The notes: a model not told the origin generated them from the sequence alone. 64,000 bases of DNA from Psoroptes ovis (GCA_002943765.1 PQWQ01000001.1:310001-374000); one strand, 5' to 3'. Shown: positions 12,069 through 25,400, numbered from the stretch's first letter. Made by a program: numbers and translations.

Positions 12069-12148
12069 TTTGGTTGTCCAGAAAGTTCATTCCGCTTAAT
12101 CAATAGAGTTGTTCATGAAAATCGGCCAGAACTTTTCGGACAACCTAA
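12069..12148 (+). mobile_element. MITE copy 11, type A
   Basis: Left end TTTGGTTGTCCAGAAAGTTC, right end GAACTTTTCGGACAACCTAA followed by TA. The core matches the type A consensus without obvious change. Confidence 0.93.
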
Positions 12149-12308
12149 TATAATAAATATCAATACAAACATTGATTTCAAATTATTCCAAATTGAATTT
12201 ACAAAAAAAATTGTAAAACCAAGTGGAAAAATAAGGGGAATGAATGAAATGAAATGAAATGAATGAAAAAAAATTGTGGTTTGAAATCAATAAATCTCTC
12301 AATATATT

Positions 12309-12388
12309 TCAGGTTGTCCGGAAAGTTTTGGCCGATTTTCATGAACAACTTTATTGATTAAGCGGAATGAACTTTTCGGACAACCTCG
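12309..12388 (-). mobile_element. MITE copy 12, type A
   Basis: Opposite to copy 11, which ends 160 bp earlier. Left end TCAGGTTGTCCGGAAAGTTT; right end ACTTTTCGGACAACCTCG. The two copies could pair as a larger inverted repeat in one transcript. Confidence 0.92.
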
Positions 12389-12795
12389 GATATTTAACTT
12401 TGAGGAAAATTGAAAATTGAAAATAATTTTCTATCTCTCTCTCTCTCTTCGAACATATCAAATTGAATCATTCAAACATTTCAAAACCAAAATTTGGATG
12501 GAATTTTCTCCTTTTCTGTCTTTATTATTATATTATCATAATGAATCTGTATTTCTCAAAGAAAAAAAAGGGTTAATCAATCAATTGTTCAAAGCAGAGA
12601 ACAAAGAAAAAGGGATCAAATCAATGAAACAATTGATTGTCTTCTTTGTATTCTTTGGATTCTTTTTCAACTATATAATATAGCAAAAATCGCAGAATCG
12701 ATCAATCTTTGTAAATTCAGAGGAGAAAAGAAAAAAATCTTCGCTTAAACGATATTTTGATCATTTAATTCTTCATTTTGTAGTTTGTGTTTGTA

Positions 12796-12875
12796 TTAGG
12801 CTGTTCGAAAAGTTTTTGCCGATCATATCGTAGAAAAACATTGGAAAATCGACAAAAACTTTTCGGACAACCTAA
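12796..12875 (-). mobile_element. MITE copy 13, type C
   Basis: Left end TTAGGCTGTTCGAAAAGTTT, right end AAACTTTTCGGACAACCTAA, TA both sides. The fold-back core has GCCGATCATATCGTAG on the left and GGAAAATCGACAAAAAC on the right. Confidence 0.93.
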
Positions 12876-15800
12876 TATTTTGATTTTTTCAAAAATAAAA
12901 TATTTCAATATTTCAATCAAAAACATTGAAAAAACAAAGATTGTTTTTTGTTTTTTCCAATTTTGTAACGATGTCAATCGACACTTATATACGAGCACGC
13001 ATCATACATACAAATGATTAGGGATTGAAGAAATATGTCAAATTGATCAGAATGATCACCAAAAAAATAAGAGAAGAATACGAACATCACGAATGTTAAA
13101 CTAATAAATTCTTGAAGAAAATGAAACTTTTATCAAATTTTTTTCGGGTAAAAATCTAAGAAATTCAAATGGGAAAAAACATTGACTTACTGTTATTATA
13201 TCTTGGAATCAATTTCTCGAATTCTTGGAAAAGTTCACGGATAAAATTTAATAAAAAAGTTTGTTTTTTTTGGAAAATGATAATTCTGGCTGGAGCACAG
13301 AGGTACAAGCATACACAGACACAATGACAATTGATACTAATGATATATGAGCACAAAGAATTTCGAAGAAAATGTATCAAAATTCAATAGTCGAGAATTG
13401 AATTGAACAAATTGAAAATTCTTTGAAATATTTCAATCATGGATCATGTCACTCGATGAATTCTAAATTCAAATCAAAGTCTGAAATTTTGATTGGATTG
13501 TAATGTCTTTTCAATCATAACACAATAATAATAATAACAATGATTTGATAAAGATTTGATGATCATTTTAATCAAATGAATCAAAAAAAAAAAAAACATT
13601 TATTCATTTGATCGAATGTATTTTCAGTGTCTGCCTCTCTTACACACTCTTACCTTCTCTATGACTCTCTCTCTCTCTATCGTTTTCTATTAATAATTTT
13701 AAATGAGAATTTAAATAGAAAAAAAAAATTATGGACATTCAAATCATTCAAATCAAAAAATCACAAAAATGAAAATGAAAATGAAAGCAAAAAATTTAAA
13801 ATCAAAATAATAATAAATGACTTACATACACATATGTGTTTCAATAAGTGATAATGAATGATGATAATGGTTAAATATAATAATTGAATAATACAAAAAA
13901 AATATTAAAAAAATCAAATAAATAACCTCGAACACACACAACTCAGGAAAACACAGAGAAACACATCTATGAATATATGGATGGCTAAATTTATATACGG
14001 ATAAATGACATAAAAGGTTATGTATATATTTTACAAATAATACAAACAAAACGCTTTGAGAAAATTCAATGTTGTCGTCGTCTTAGCTGTTGTTGTTGTT
14101 GTTGTCGATCAACAACAGCAAAAATCAACAAATACTTTGGAAACGTTTTCAAATCCTATGATGAGATAGAATTCCTTGAAAAATTTGTCTTCCATTCACT
14201 TTCATTCATTCACTTCCATTTCATTGATCATATACATTTATATGAATATGAAATTTCAGAAAAATGAAATAAAACGAAAATAACATAATTTTTCAATGAT
14301 ATAATGATGAAGGTCATAATATCATTATTATTATCATCATCGTTATTATTACGGAACATAAAAATATGATTATTAAATACATTAACCAATGAGATTCACA
14401 CACATACATTACATATTTATTATGGATATACATGTTTGTGTGTCTGCGTGTGTGTACGTGAATAGATGAATTTTTTCGCACAATGTCATCATTCAACGAT
14501 ATATAATTTGTATAGGAAGTAAACAAATATTTTTATTATTGAAAATAAATAAATAAAGAGAATCAAGGATTCAAAATTTATATGTCTGTGTATTGAATTG
14601 AATCATCAGTCGTAATTCGTTATTAATAGTAAATATTACAAGAAATTATAAATAAAAAGATCAAAGTCAATGGATATAATAAGGTTTGTCATTTTTAATA
14701 TTTAAAAATTGTAAAATCAAAGAAGAGAACTACATACATGTGTTGTTTTGTAATAATATTGTATTGGATTCATCAATACGATTTCATTTTTCTCTAAAAA
14801 AAAATATTGAAAAATTCAAGGTAATCAAAGAACAACGATTGAAAATTTCCAAAATCAATATTTTATAATACATTTATTTTCAATCAATGTATTTGATGAT
14901 TATTACTTCGTTGAATGATCATATAATATTCAAATTTATTCAAACAGGAGAAATCAATGATTGAAAATGACAATGAAAACCCGGTGAACAATGAGCATAA
15001 GCATCAATGATGAATATGATATGATGACAATGACGATTCATCATACAAGTTATGATTACTTTCATTATTATTGTTATAATCTTAGCTTCAATACCATAAT
15101 CACGTCTTAATTCATTTTGAAAGAAAAAAAAAACAATGAATTTGAGATAACAATGACTAAGAGACAATGACAAAGATAAAGGCAAACCAATGGCAATCAT
15201 TTTGTTTCATCATTGAAAATTTCCTTCGAAATCATTAAAGGTAATCATTGATAATCATAATAATAACGATAATAATTACGTGAACTTGAACATGGAAAAC
15301 ATCATAATCATAATAAATGATAATAATAATAATAATAGTTATATTATCAATCATATATTCATTATTATGATAATAATAATTATGAATGAAGTAACCACAT
15401 GTATAATAATAGTAATAATAATAATTATAAAAAATGATAACATTGAATTCAATGATAAAATTCAATCATTAAAATTGAAGACATTCGTAGAACATTGATC
15501 CATTCGACATTGGTCGATGAATACCATTGAATTGAATTGAATTGAATTGAATTCAAAGAAGCTTCAAGTTCTTCACTCAAAAAAAACCACCAAAAAATGT
15601 TATTGATCTTCAACGAAAATATACTTTTCAGCTGTTATCAATGCTATCAATGTTGTTCCATAATAATAATCAAAAAAATTACATGACATTTGTAACGTTG
15701 AAATTCACAATGAAGGTTAATGAATTTTTTTCTTTCTTTCTTACTTATTATCTCATTGTCTTTTGTGTATTTACAGAAATATTACAAATACAAAATTGGA

Positions 15801-16500
15801 AATGATGTTTAAAGATTAAATCATATAAAATTATTATACAAGAATATATACTATTTGTCAATGATGGTCATTTGATTTATCCTGGCCATTGTCATTTGTT
15901 TCAATGTCGGTACAATGCTCTTGTACAAAGTTATTGCTCTCGAATTTGTTTATTTGTGTTTTTGTATAAGATTCTAAAACCATGAAATGTGAAAATAATT
16001 ATATTTTTTGAACAACTTGTAAAATGAAACAAACAAATGACAAGTGAACAAATGACAAGTAAACACAATTGATTATTATTGATTTTTGTTTGTTTATTGC
16101 TTCAGAACAAAATACAAAAATCAAAATTCAATTTACCACCTGGGTAAATTTAAAATTTGCTTGAATTTCTTTGATCAATATAATTTGACTGTACAAAAAT
16201 TATCCACGGACTGATCATTGGTGGTCAATGTACGATTATTATTATTATTGATATTGAATTAATTTTTTCAATTTCAATGAAAAAATTTGAGATCATTGTC
16301 ATTATTATTATTTCAAATCATTGGAATAATTTCATATTTACATCATTGAAAAAAAGCGTAACAAATTTCGCATATTTGAACCAACATTTTCGTTCATTTT
16401 CGTATATTTTTGAAACGAAATATTTTTGAAACTTGGCAACAAAATCTTGCGATCATGAATCGCTCAAAACTGAAACCAAATAGACAAACGAATATTTATA
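12876..16500. other. Noncoding stretch, no gene recognised
   Basis: Contains a CTCT-rich patch near 13640-13680, GTT/CAA repeats at 14085-14125, and a dense ATA/ATT microsatellite field at 15240-15440 that yields meaningless Ile/Asn-rich frames on both strands. I see no exon-like coding signature. Confidence 0.5.
15240..15440. repeat. ATA/ATT/ATC-rich low-complexity field
   Basis: Roughly 200 bp made almost entirely of ATAATAAT, ATTATTAT and ATCATA words, interrupted by single changes. It has partial self-complementarity. Confidence 0.8.
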
Positions 16501-16580
16501 TTAGGTTGTCCGTAAAGTTCATTCCGCTTAATCAATAGAGTCGCTCATTAAAATCGGCCAAAACTTTTCGGACAACCTAA
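16501..16580 (+). mobile_element. MITE copy 14, type A
   Basis: Left end TTAGGTTGTCCGTAAAGTTC, right end AACTTTTCGGACAACCTAA, precisely between TA dinucleotides. Only three or four core changes. Confidence 0.95.
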
Positions 16581-16967
16581 TAAAAAAAACCATAAACAAT
16601 TTGACATTTCAAATATTTTTTTTTTTCAAAATTATTATTAATTCTATCAACAATAATGTTCAAGCTAAATGAATTTCAGTGATATATGAGTGAATGTATT
16701 TATGCAGTAGAGAATATACGATTTTTCCGACTCATTGTCGTTGCAAAAAAAGTTAACATTTGATCATCATTTGATTAAATGGTTGAAAATAAATTTAAAT
16801 TTAAATTCAAATGAAATGGCGAAAAAAACATTCAATTAAAATTGATGATAAGGGAAAATCCAACAAATACTAGCGCGCACACAGACATTCACAGAGAGAA
16901 AGACAATAATTTGATTTGAAACAAAATAAAAGCAGAGAAAAAAACCACAGCAAATTAGACATATATC

Positions 16968-17047
16968 GTAAGCTGTCCGAAAAGTTCATTCCGCTTAATC
17001 AATAGAGTTGCTAATGAAAATCGGTCAGAACTTTTCGGACAACCTAA
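16968..17047 (+). mobile_element. MITE copy 15, type A
   Basis: The left terminus is mutated to GTAAGCTGTCCGAAAAGTTC; the right end GGACAACCTAA is followed by TA. Same orientation as copy 14, which ends 387 bp earlier. Core intact. Confidence 0.92.
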
Positions 17048-19428
17048 TATAAAAAAAACTTGCTTAAATTATTACTATTCTGAAATTTGATCGAAGAAAT
17101 TATGGAAAAATAATAATAATAATTCACATTTAAATATATGAAAATGATAAAATTAATTTATTCTTGGTTCAAAGCACTTTTGAAATGGATTTTCGTTTGT
17201 AATTTTCGCTTTGTGTTTATTTTTGAAATTTTCTGAAAATTTTCTGAAGATTCAAACTCAAAATTCAATATGTAAACAGCGGAAAATGTAAAACTAAAAA
17301 AACATGAATTTTGTTTTAAAAGATTAAATTTTGATCAAAACACTAACCCCACATTAAACATTTGAATAATAATTTGCAAATATTTGTTCCATTAAATCGA
17401 TCAAACAGAAGCAAGCAAAAAAAAGAAAGTAATTTGCATTTTTAGATCGATCAATGTATTAGCAGAATTGTAAGCTTGGAAAAAATTTAAAAATCATTTT
17501 CTTATTGATCGATAACTAAAAAGATTAGAATCTTAGAAAGATAAACATCAATCAAGGCCAAAATTCTTTCCAGAATTTGCCTGAAACTAAGCACAAGAGC
17601 TGAAAAGCTCAAAAACAAGAAGTGATGACACTGAGAATCGTTAGAGGGTGATTAATTCATAGAAATTTTTTCAAAAAGACAAGTGATTGATTTGTAATTA
17701 AGGGAAAAAACATTTGAAATATTCTTCTTGAAATTATTCTATTTTATCGGATTCAATACGAGTAGAAAGGGTAATATTTCATCAAAATTTTCAATGCCTG
17801 GCCATGTTCAATACAAATCAAAAACGAAATGTCAACATTTATTTGTAATAATTTCAGTGATTGATTGATCATTTTTGCTCATTTGATTATTCATTTGTAT
17901 AAAATGATGCAAAATTGCTTTGTATTACACAAACAACCACGATTGGCAGCTAATAATTCAAAAAATTTTAAATTTAAATTCAAATACATTGCTTTTACAA
18001 AATTTCAAACCCCTTTCTCCTTTGAAACTTCTTCGTCTTCAGCAAACGTTTCTAATTTGATTAATTATGATTCATAACAACAACATTAATAACAGCAACA
18101 AAAGAAAATAAATGATATTTCATGCTTCCTATTGATATGCTTTTGTTTGCGGTTTTTTCCTTTCAAAAAACTTTACAGGAAAACAAATCAATACAATTGA
18201 ACGTGCAACAATAACAACAAGCGCAACGAGGTCAAGGACAAAGGATACGATTTTTTTTTTTTTGAACAAAATTGATGCAAAAATAGAAAAATTTTCAATG
18301 ATATTTTTCATAAGTTTTATGAGAGAAATTTCATTTATCATTCATTTATAATTGGAAAGCTATTAATAAGCTAATAATAAGCTAGCTGTTGTAAACCTCA
18401 TAGAGTATCTATCTCTCTCAGCTAAGGTAGCTGCGTTCAAAATAATAAACAAGGAAAGAATTTTTTTTTTCATTTATTTTAATGGGAAAATATTCAAAAA
18501 TGATATATTAAATGGCAAGTATTTATCAGTTTTTAATTTGAATTTGGATTTGATTTGATTCAAATAAAGTATTTGATTTTTTGCTTCAAAAATTCAAGGA
18601 TTCAAATTAAATGAAAAATAAATAAATCAATGAATGATAATTATCTGAAATGAAAATTAATTTGCGCTGAAATTTTTGTATCAAAAAGTTTAAAAAAGAT
18701 TAAAAATTATGATAATTTTAAATAATTTTTAAAAATCAAAATTAAACAATTTTTTTTTTGTTAACTAAATGAATGAATTTCAAATGGAAAACCACACACA
18801 TATACAGACATTGAAATATTCAAAAAAACATATTTCACAATTTATTCAATGATTTTTTTCTTTAAATTGTAACAAATGGGAAAAATTTGAAAAAATTCAA
18901 GAATTGCTTTTTATCGAATGTAATACATTAAAATAATTCATAGATTTTAAGCAAATACATTTTCAAGAAATCATTGATTGATTGGAATTTGAAACAAAAT
19001 TCAAATTCAAAGAATTTCAAAAATCAAAGATGCAACAGCTAAATTTAGAAAAATTTGAAGAAATTCAAGTGAAAAACCATTTGTAATGATCATATTAAAA
19101 GATAGATAATCATTTCTATAAATGGTCATGAGTCACACATCAAGCTGATAAAACACAAATGTATGAATGGCGATCAAAATTTGATATCGTTTAATCTGAT
19201 TGATTGATTTATTTAATTTAAATATTTCTTTTACTTCAATATTTATGTTGAAAAGAATTAAATTCATAGTTCTCAGTGTACTGCTGGGGGGTATTGTGTA
19301 TTCAATGATTATTTGTATTTTATCGATTATTTTACATGAATCGTAATAATAAAACGAATTAAATTTTATCGATAAAGATTTACTGCTGTCTTGATGTGTT
19401 TATATTTAATAATCGTACGATAATCATA
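17048..19428. other. Noncoding stretch, no gene recognised
   Basis: Moderately A/T-rich unique-looking sequence with AAATTTAAATTCAAAT-type words near 17967 and an AGCT/TAAGC patch near 18360-18430. No supported exon, RNA gene or element. Confidence 0.5.
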
Positions 19429-19508
19429 TTAGGTTGTCCGGAAAGTTATGGCCGATTTTCAGGAGCGATTGTATTGATTAAGCAAAATGAACTTTATGGA
19501 CAACCTAA
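19429..19508 (-). mobile_element. MITE copy 16, type A
   Basis: Left end TTAGGTTGTCCGGAAAGTTA, right end AACTTTATGGACAACCTAA, TA flanks. Reverse core with GCCGATTTTCAGGAGCGATT. Confidence 0.94.
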
Positions 19509-21708
19509 TATTATTAAATCAAAACATATTGGACACCAATATGAGTTGTGTATGGGTTTATGTATGTTTTAATATTCATTTGTATTGAATTTAATCAAAT
19601 CAAATCAAACATAACCAACAACGACCAACAACAACAATCCAAAACATTTATTTTTCACATTTCTTTCATCTTTCCTGAATCAATGTTTGATTTAATGTTC
19701 AGTGTATGTGTTCATGTGTGTTTGTATATGTGTGATTTAATGGAATTTTAATGTTTTATTATTAAAATGATGATGATGATGATGATTGTACATCACCACC
19801 ACCACCAACGAGCAGCTAAATACACAAACAAACAAGCCCAAATACATGTAATAAACAAAGCAAAATATGCTAGACATTTTAGCATTTTCCTATCCATATC
19901 TATAGCCCTCTTTCGAACTCTATATGTGAAATATAATCTTTTATAAATTTTTTTCTTTATTATTTGATTAAAGCATCAAAACAAAACAAAGCGAAAAAAT
20001 TGAATGAATAGAAAGACTAATCATTTCTGTAATTTTTCGTTATCTGAGGATAAATGTGAAACAAATAAACGAATATTAATATTTTGAGTAAAGCTTATTA
20101 TTATTATTATAAACAATAATATAACAAATAGAATCTAAACAAAGAGGAAAACACATGAACAATATGTGAATTTAATATTATTATTTGTTTATTTCAACAT
20201 TTATTCAGCTTTCTCGGCGGGCAAGGAAAATCCGGTTCTTTGTTTGATTTTCAGTTTGAAATTTCGAAATGGTGCATTATTTGTGTGCTTTTTTGGGGTG
20301 GTTGGTCAATCGATTTCCATTGGAGCAACGGATTGGATGAATCTTTTGATTCAAAAGTAATCAATGAAATCCGTGCAAGATTGCTTGATCGGTTGGACAT
20401 AATACGAACCGATCAGCTCTCAGCGAATCGATTTTGCTTTTTGGATAAACAAACTCGATACAAAATTCACAAATTTTTTCAAAAATTATTTCCAAATACA
20501 AAAAAATCAAACAAAAATCTGATTGATTGATTGCTCGGAGAAACTATGGGAAATTTTGATAATCAATCAAATATTTTTTTTCAAAGGAATTGAAGAAGAA
20601 ATCGATTTTCATATTGTTCTTAAGGAGTAAAATGTGTGTACAAATTTTCGAAAATTTTCAATTTTATTTACACTTCAAGCGGAATTTCTTTAAAATAAAC
20701 AAGAATTTAAAATAAAAATCGATTATTTTTTTTGGAATTATTTTCATTTGTGATAATATGATTAATCATATTATCATTATTATTATTATTATTGCTGAAC
20801 AATAATATTGAATTATTGAATTTAATAATTATCATTTATTTTTCAAAAATAATAATCCAAAATCGATAGCCGCCAATTTGAATTGTTTTGTTTTTTCTAA
20901 GAATTTTTCAAGAAAATCTTTTAGAATCTAAATCTCTTAGATACACACAAACACACACTGACACACACACACAAGATTGAACAATTCTTTTGTTTACAAA
21001 GAAGAATTTCTTTGAAAAAGATTTCATAGAAATTTAAAGTAAAACAAGCAAAAAAACAACGGAGAATTTCTTTGAAAAAAATTTGTTTTTTCCAATTTAA
21101 AATTATCTTTGAAAAATTCATACATTGCCTTAATTTATCTATTTTCATTTCTTAGTTTCATTTTCACTTTTTTTTTCATTTCTTTGGAACAAAGAAATCT
21201 AAATCTTTAAAAAATCTTCAAAGAAAAAGAAAGAATTCCATTATAAATTATTATTTCAAGTGAAAATAATAATAAAAATAATGATAATAACAAACATGGA
21301 CACAAGTAAAGAATTAAAATCAAAGAAAAAGTAAAAATAATAAAAGTTTCAAACAGAAAAATTTTACTCCGTAAAAAATTACTTCTTTATCATTAAGACG
21401 AAACAAATCTTGTTATTTTTAGCTGATTTTATATTTAGTTCTTACTGCTTAAATATCTGCGAAGAAAAAAAAAACAAAACATATTCATTGAAACATCCAA
21501 AATTTTCAATGCTAAAAATTACATAAATTTCCTTTTTTCCAATTGCTTTTACTTTACTTTCATCATTTATTTTAAAAAAATAAATAATGAAAAAGAGAGA
21601 AAAATGTGAAAAGAGAGATGCCAATTTATTTTGCTTGGGCGAAATTCTTATGAAAATCCTTTATATCAAGCTTGAAGGAAAAAAGTGGAGAAAAATATTG
21701 AAAAAATA
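19509..21708. other. Noncoding stretch with one compositional island
   Basis: Mostly A/T-rich. The subregion 20200-20530 is less repetitive and richer in G+C, with open frames on both strands (to about 96 codons on plus, 49 on minus) but no recognised product. A 26-bp perfect palindrome lies at 20751-20776. Direct repeats of GAATTTCTTTGAAAAA occur at about 21004 and 21064. Confidence 0.45.
20751..20776. repeat. 26-bp perfect palindrome
   Basis: Self-complementary over all 26 bases, centred on ATTAAT, all A/T apart from two G/C pairs per arm. It could be a hairpin, a dyad binding site, or chance in A/T-rich sequence. It is followed by an ATT repeat. Confidence 0.8.
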
Positions 21709-21788
21709 TTAGCTTGTCCGAAAAGTTTTTGCCGATTATACTGTGGGCAATTATGAGAAAATCGGCAAGAACTTATCGGACAACCGAA
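21709..21788 (-). mobile_element. MITE copy 17, type C
   Basis: Left end TTAGCTTGTCCGAAAAGTTT, right end GAACTTATCGGACAACCGAA, TA both sides. The arms carry slightly different end flavours (AAAAG left, ATAAG right). The core has GCCGATTATACTGTGGGCAA. Confidence 0.92.
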
Positions 21789-22792
21789 TAAAAAAAATAC
21801 AGACAAACAAACACGATTGAAATCGGATGTAATACAAGCGTGGAAATCTTTGGGAAATTGTAACAAAATTCTTGAAAAATTGGCTTTGTAACAGCAAAAA
21901 CAACTGGAAAATACGTCTGGAAAAAAGTGTCAAAAATAGATTCATTCAACTATAATCATTCATTCAATTAGTTTAAAATTGAAATACATGATTGTATAAA
22001 ATATGGGAAACAAACAAAATTCATAACATTTTTTTTCCCCCGTAATTTTTTCGATGACATTTTCTACCTATTTTGTAGGTATGAAATAACAAAAACAATT
22101 TGAAATGATATTTGTGAAAATATTTCACTATTTAGTCATCAACATTTGAATATTTCTACATTTTATTTGGAAATTCTTTGAGTTAAAACTGAATATTCAA
22201 ATGAAAATGAGGAAAATTATGGCAAATTGAATGATATGAAGCTAAAAACAAGATTGAAAAATTGTTTCGCGTTTGTTTGTATGGAAAATTGTGAAATATT
22301 CATTCATTTTTTGATTATATATGTGTAAATTGATTGAATAAGAAAACATTAAATCATTCATTTTCTCCTTGATTTTTGAATGGAAAAACAAAATTTAAAT
22401 CTAATCATTTTTCAGTGACAATCAATAAAGAGAAAGCACACAGATAAACACATATATATGCAAACACACAAGCACAATACAGTACAAACACAAAAGCATC
22501 ATTTTTTTTGAACGAAAGTGTTTGTGTTTAGCATATTGATTTGAATTTGAAATATATGAATCCAATTAACTTTCAATTTATACTTTTTCAATTTTGTTTG
22601 CTTTTGTTTTGGTGTTAACAAACAAATAAGATTTGTATTCAAATTGATCAATGAATGAATGAATGAATTCGATTAAATTTGAATTAAATCCAACAATAAT
22701 GATGAATTTAATGAACAAACAAACCGGAAAAAAGTTGAAGAAACCAAAGTTGAATTCATTTATTGATTCAATTTCTCGTTTATCTTGGTATA

Positions 22793-22872
22793 TTAAGTTG
22801 TCCGAAAAGTTCCGGCCGATTTTCCCGAGCAACTCTATTGATTAAGCGTGATGAACTTTTCGGACAGCCTAA
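22793..22872 (-). mobile_element. MITE copy 18, type A
   Basis: Left end TTAAGTTGTCCGAAAAGTTC, right end GAACTTTTCGGACAGCCTAA, TA both sides. The core has GGCCGATTTTCCCGAGCAAC and TGATTAAGCGTGATG. Confidence 0.95.
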
Positions 22873-24358
22873 TAATATTGACTAATTTGAATGAATTTTT
22901 TCTGACAAATTGTTTCACATTGAAAATTGTTTTTCATTTCACTGTTTATGTACACAATGAATCTATTGTAGCTGCTGCTTCTATTGTTAGTTATTGTACA
23001 GATAATTCATCTGACAACGACAGGAAAATTGGATTCTTTTTCTGGTCTTTGACAAAGCTTTAATTTCGCTTTAGGCAATTATGTGATATACAGATTGGGT
23101 TTTACATATACAGAAAGCAGCCAAGGAAAAAATTGTGAAAATATTGGAATTGAATAATAATGAAAGATAATGATAAAGATATCATTCAAAATAGATTAAA
23201 TGGAATAAATAAATAAAATTAATGAATTGAAAATAGTGAATGAGGAAAATGATTAAATACGTGACTTGAAAAATTTTTGGCTTCAAAATATTCAAAAATA
23301 AAGCTCCAAAATGAATTACGACGATTATGAAATGAATAATGGGTAATGATATTCATTTGTTCCGTTTATTTGTTTTTCAATAATAATAATGATGATGTGA
23401 TTTTGGGTTGTGTGTTCAGACCCTATTAGCAGGGTCCCTGTTTTTCTATTTTTCTTCGGTCACAAATCTATTGGTTTTCAGTGTGTTTCAACCATAAGTT
23501 TCAAGTTTAATTGAATCTTTACTGATTGAAAGATTGAATCGATTGATTCAAACAACTGGTGAACAAAGACCCAAAACAAGAGATAATGCTCGATACATAC
23601 CCATTATTTCAATATACGAATGACTAGTATTCATAAGCAAAAATGATGAAGAATAATGATCCAAAACAAAACAATCAAATGTGATTAATTAACATGAATG
23701 ATTGATTGATTCATTTTTTTTTTGGATAAAATGACCATTAATGTATTGGATTGATTCAAAAAAACGAGATGAATTTAATGTTTGGATGAATTTAATGTTT
23801 CATTTTCATTGAAAATTGATTAAATCTTGTCGTTCTAAATGAATGTATGGATGAAATATGTGATTTATGTGATAAGATTTTGAATATTTTAAAGCAGTTT
23901 TCATTGTTTGAAATGATTGTTGATGATCATGTAAAAATATTTTAGAAAACATAATGAAATTGACAGCTCAATCAATTATTGTTTTGGCCAATTTTAAATT
24001 TGGTTTTTTTTCGTTTTTTTCTTCTTCCCCAATTCTTAATGCACTCTCATTGAACTTGTCATTAACAAATGAAAGTGAAATGTTCATCATTGAAAGAATT
24101 GTCATCATTATTATTATTATCATCGATGATAATTTTTTGATTACATTGCTGTTTTTGTCATCATTGTCAGGAATAAAAAATAAATAAACCAAAAAAAAAA
24201 AAAAAAAAATAAAGGAAGAATTTTCATTTATTCATTTTATAATCAGCAAATCATTCAATGAAATGGAAAAATAAATAAACACAAATAATGGCCAAAGGGA
24301 TTTTTCTGCCACGCAAAAACCGAAGCAAAAACCAGAGCAATTTTTTCAAATTTTTCCA
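22873..24358. other. Noncoding stretch, no gene recognised
   Basis: Contains a small GACCCT...AGGGTC stem near 23420 and a 16-17 bp tandem duplication (GATGAATTTAATGTTT) at 23768-23800. No coding signature. Confidence 0.45.
23768..23800. repeat. Short tandem duplication
   Basis: GATGAATTTAATGTTT occurs twice in direct head-to-tail order, separated by one G. Confidence 0.85.
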
Positions 24359-24438
24359 TTAGATTGTCCGCAAAGTTTCGGAAGATTTTCATGTGCAACT
24401 CTACGGATTAAGCAGAATGAACTTTTCGGACAACCTTT
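24359..24438 (-). mobile_element. MITE copy 19, type A
   Basis: Left end TTAGATTGTCCGCAAAGTTT, right end GAACTTTTCGGACAACCTTT. Decayed at both extremes and without clear TA flanks. It ends 40 bp before the hAT-like element, so this is a local cluster of two superfamilies. Confidence 0.9.
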
Positions 24439-24470
24439 ATATTTTATCATCATCATCATCACATGGATTG

Positions 24471-24478
24471 ATATAGAA
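24471..24478. repeat. Left 8-bp target-site duplication of the hAT-like element
   Basis: ATATAGAA directly precedes the left inverted repeat and recurs immediately after the right one. Confidence 0.9.
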
Positions 24479-24665
24479 CAGTCATTCTCAACCGGTGTTC
24501 CGCGGCACTTTAGTGTTCCGCCAGATTCCAAAAGTGTGCCGCCAAATTTTGGAAATCTAACTCATTCCTTTATTATTCCCTTACTTGGTGTGCCGCAAGA
24601 TTTTGGAAATAAAGGCTTTTACTTTTTTCAGTGTGCCGCGGCGAAAAAAAGGTTGAGAATGACTG
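24479..24665. mobile_element. Non-autonomous hAT-like MITE
   Basis: 187 bp bounded by perfect 15-bp inverted repeats, CAGTCATTCTCAACC and GGTTGAGAATGACTG. The ends recall hAT termini (CAG followed by NTTCTCAA-type sequence), and the 8-bp duplication is the hAT signature. The interior is strikingly G+C-richer than the surroundings, with CCGCGGCAC near both ends. It holds a 23-bp direct subrepeat beginning GTGTGCCGC at 24534-24556 and 24588-24610 (two mismatches), with a third degenerate unit before them. No open frame. Intact ends and duplication suggest fairly recent insertion. Confidence 0.9.
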
Positions 24666-24673
24666 ATATAGAA
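24666..24673. repeat. Right 8-bp target-site duplication of the hAT-like element
   Basis: ATATAGAA, identical to 24471-24478. Confidence 0.9.
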
Positions 24674-25350
24674 TTTTGATATTTTCAGAATTTTGATATT
24701 CGCAGAATTTCAGATAATAAGAGACAAATCAATCGAATCACACATATAAACAACAACAACAACAGCAAAAATAATTGAACATTAGATAAACATTGTACCA
24801 ACGAAAAATTGAGAGAGGGCACACAATGATGATGAGATCACTTGAAGATCACACACACAAAGAATAAAAATGAAAAAATGAATATCGAAAAATGAAACAA
24901 TGGCAAAAAAATTGAAAATGAATTGACAGATTTATCACTGAGAAAAAAGTGTAACAAACAATGGAAATCAAAAATTATATAATCATTTGATCACACATCA
25001 CATCATATTTGAAACAATAGAGTTGATGGGATAAATAAATAAATGAAAAATGAAAAATAAATAAATAATTTCATAGAAAATAAAGATGAATTGAATAATG
25101 ATTTTGAGATGATGATGATGATGATGATAATCATAAATACAATAATGAATGGATGGATGAATGAATGGATGAATGAATGGCACCAACAATAACATCAAAA
25201 AACAAAATGATTTGACATTTATGAAAAAAATGCACACTCAAAGCAGTGTATTAAACTCGAATTAATTGAATGAATCAGCTGAATCGAAGCTGAATCGATT
25301 GAAGATCAAAATACTAAAGTGAAAATTATTAAAAAACAAAAAACACTTAA

Positions 25351-25400
25351 ACTGTGAAACACTGAAACTGTGAAACACTGAAGCACTGAAACACTGCGAC
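25351..25400. repeat. Tandem ACTGTGAAACACTGAA array
   Basis: Two exact 16-bp units (25351-25366, 25367-25382) followed by a degenerate third (GCACTGAAACACTGCG). Confidence 0.9.
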
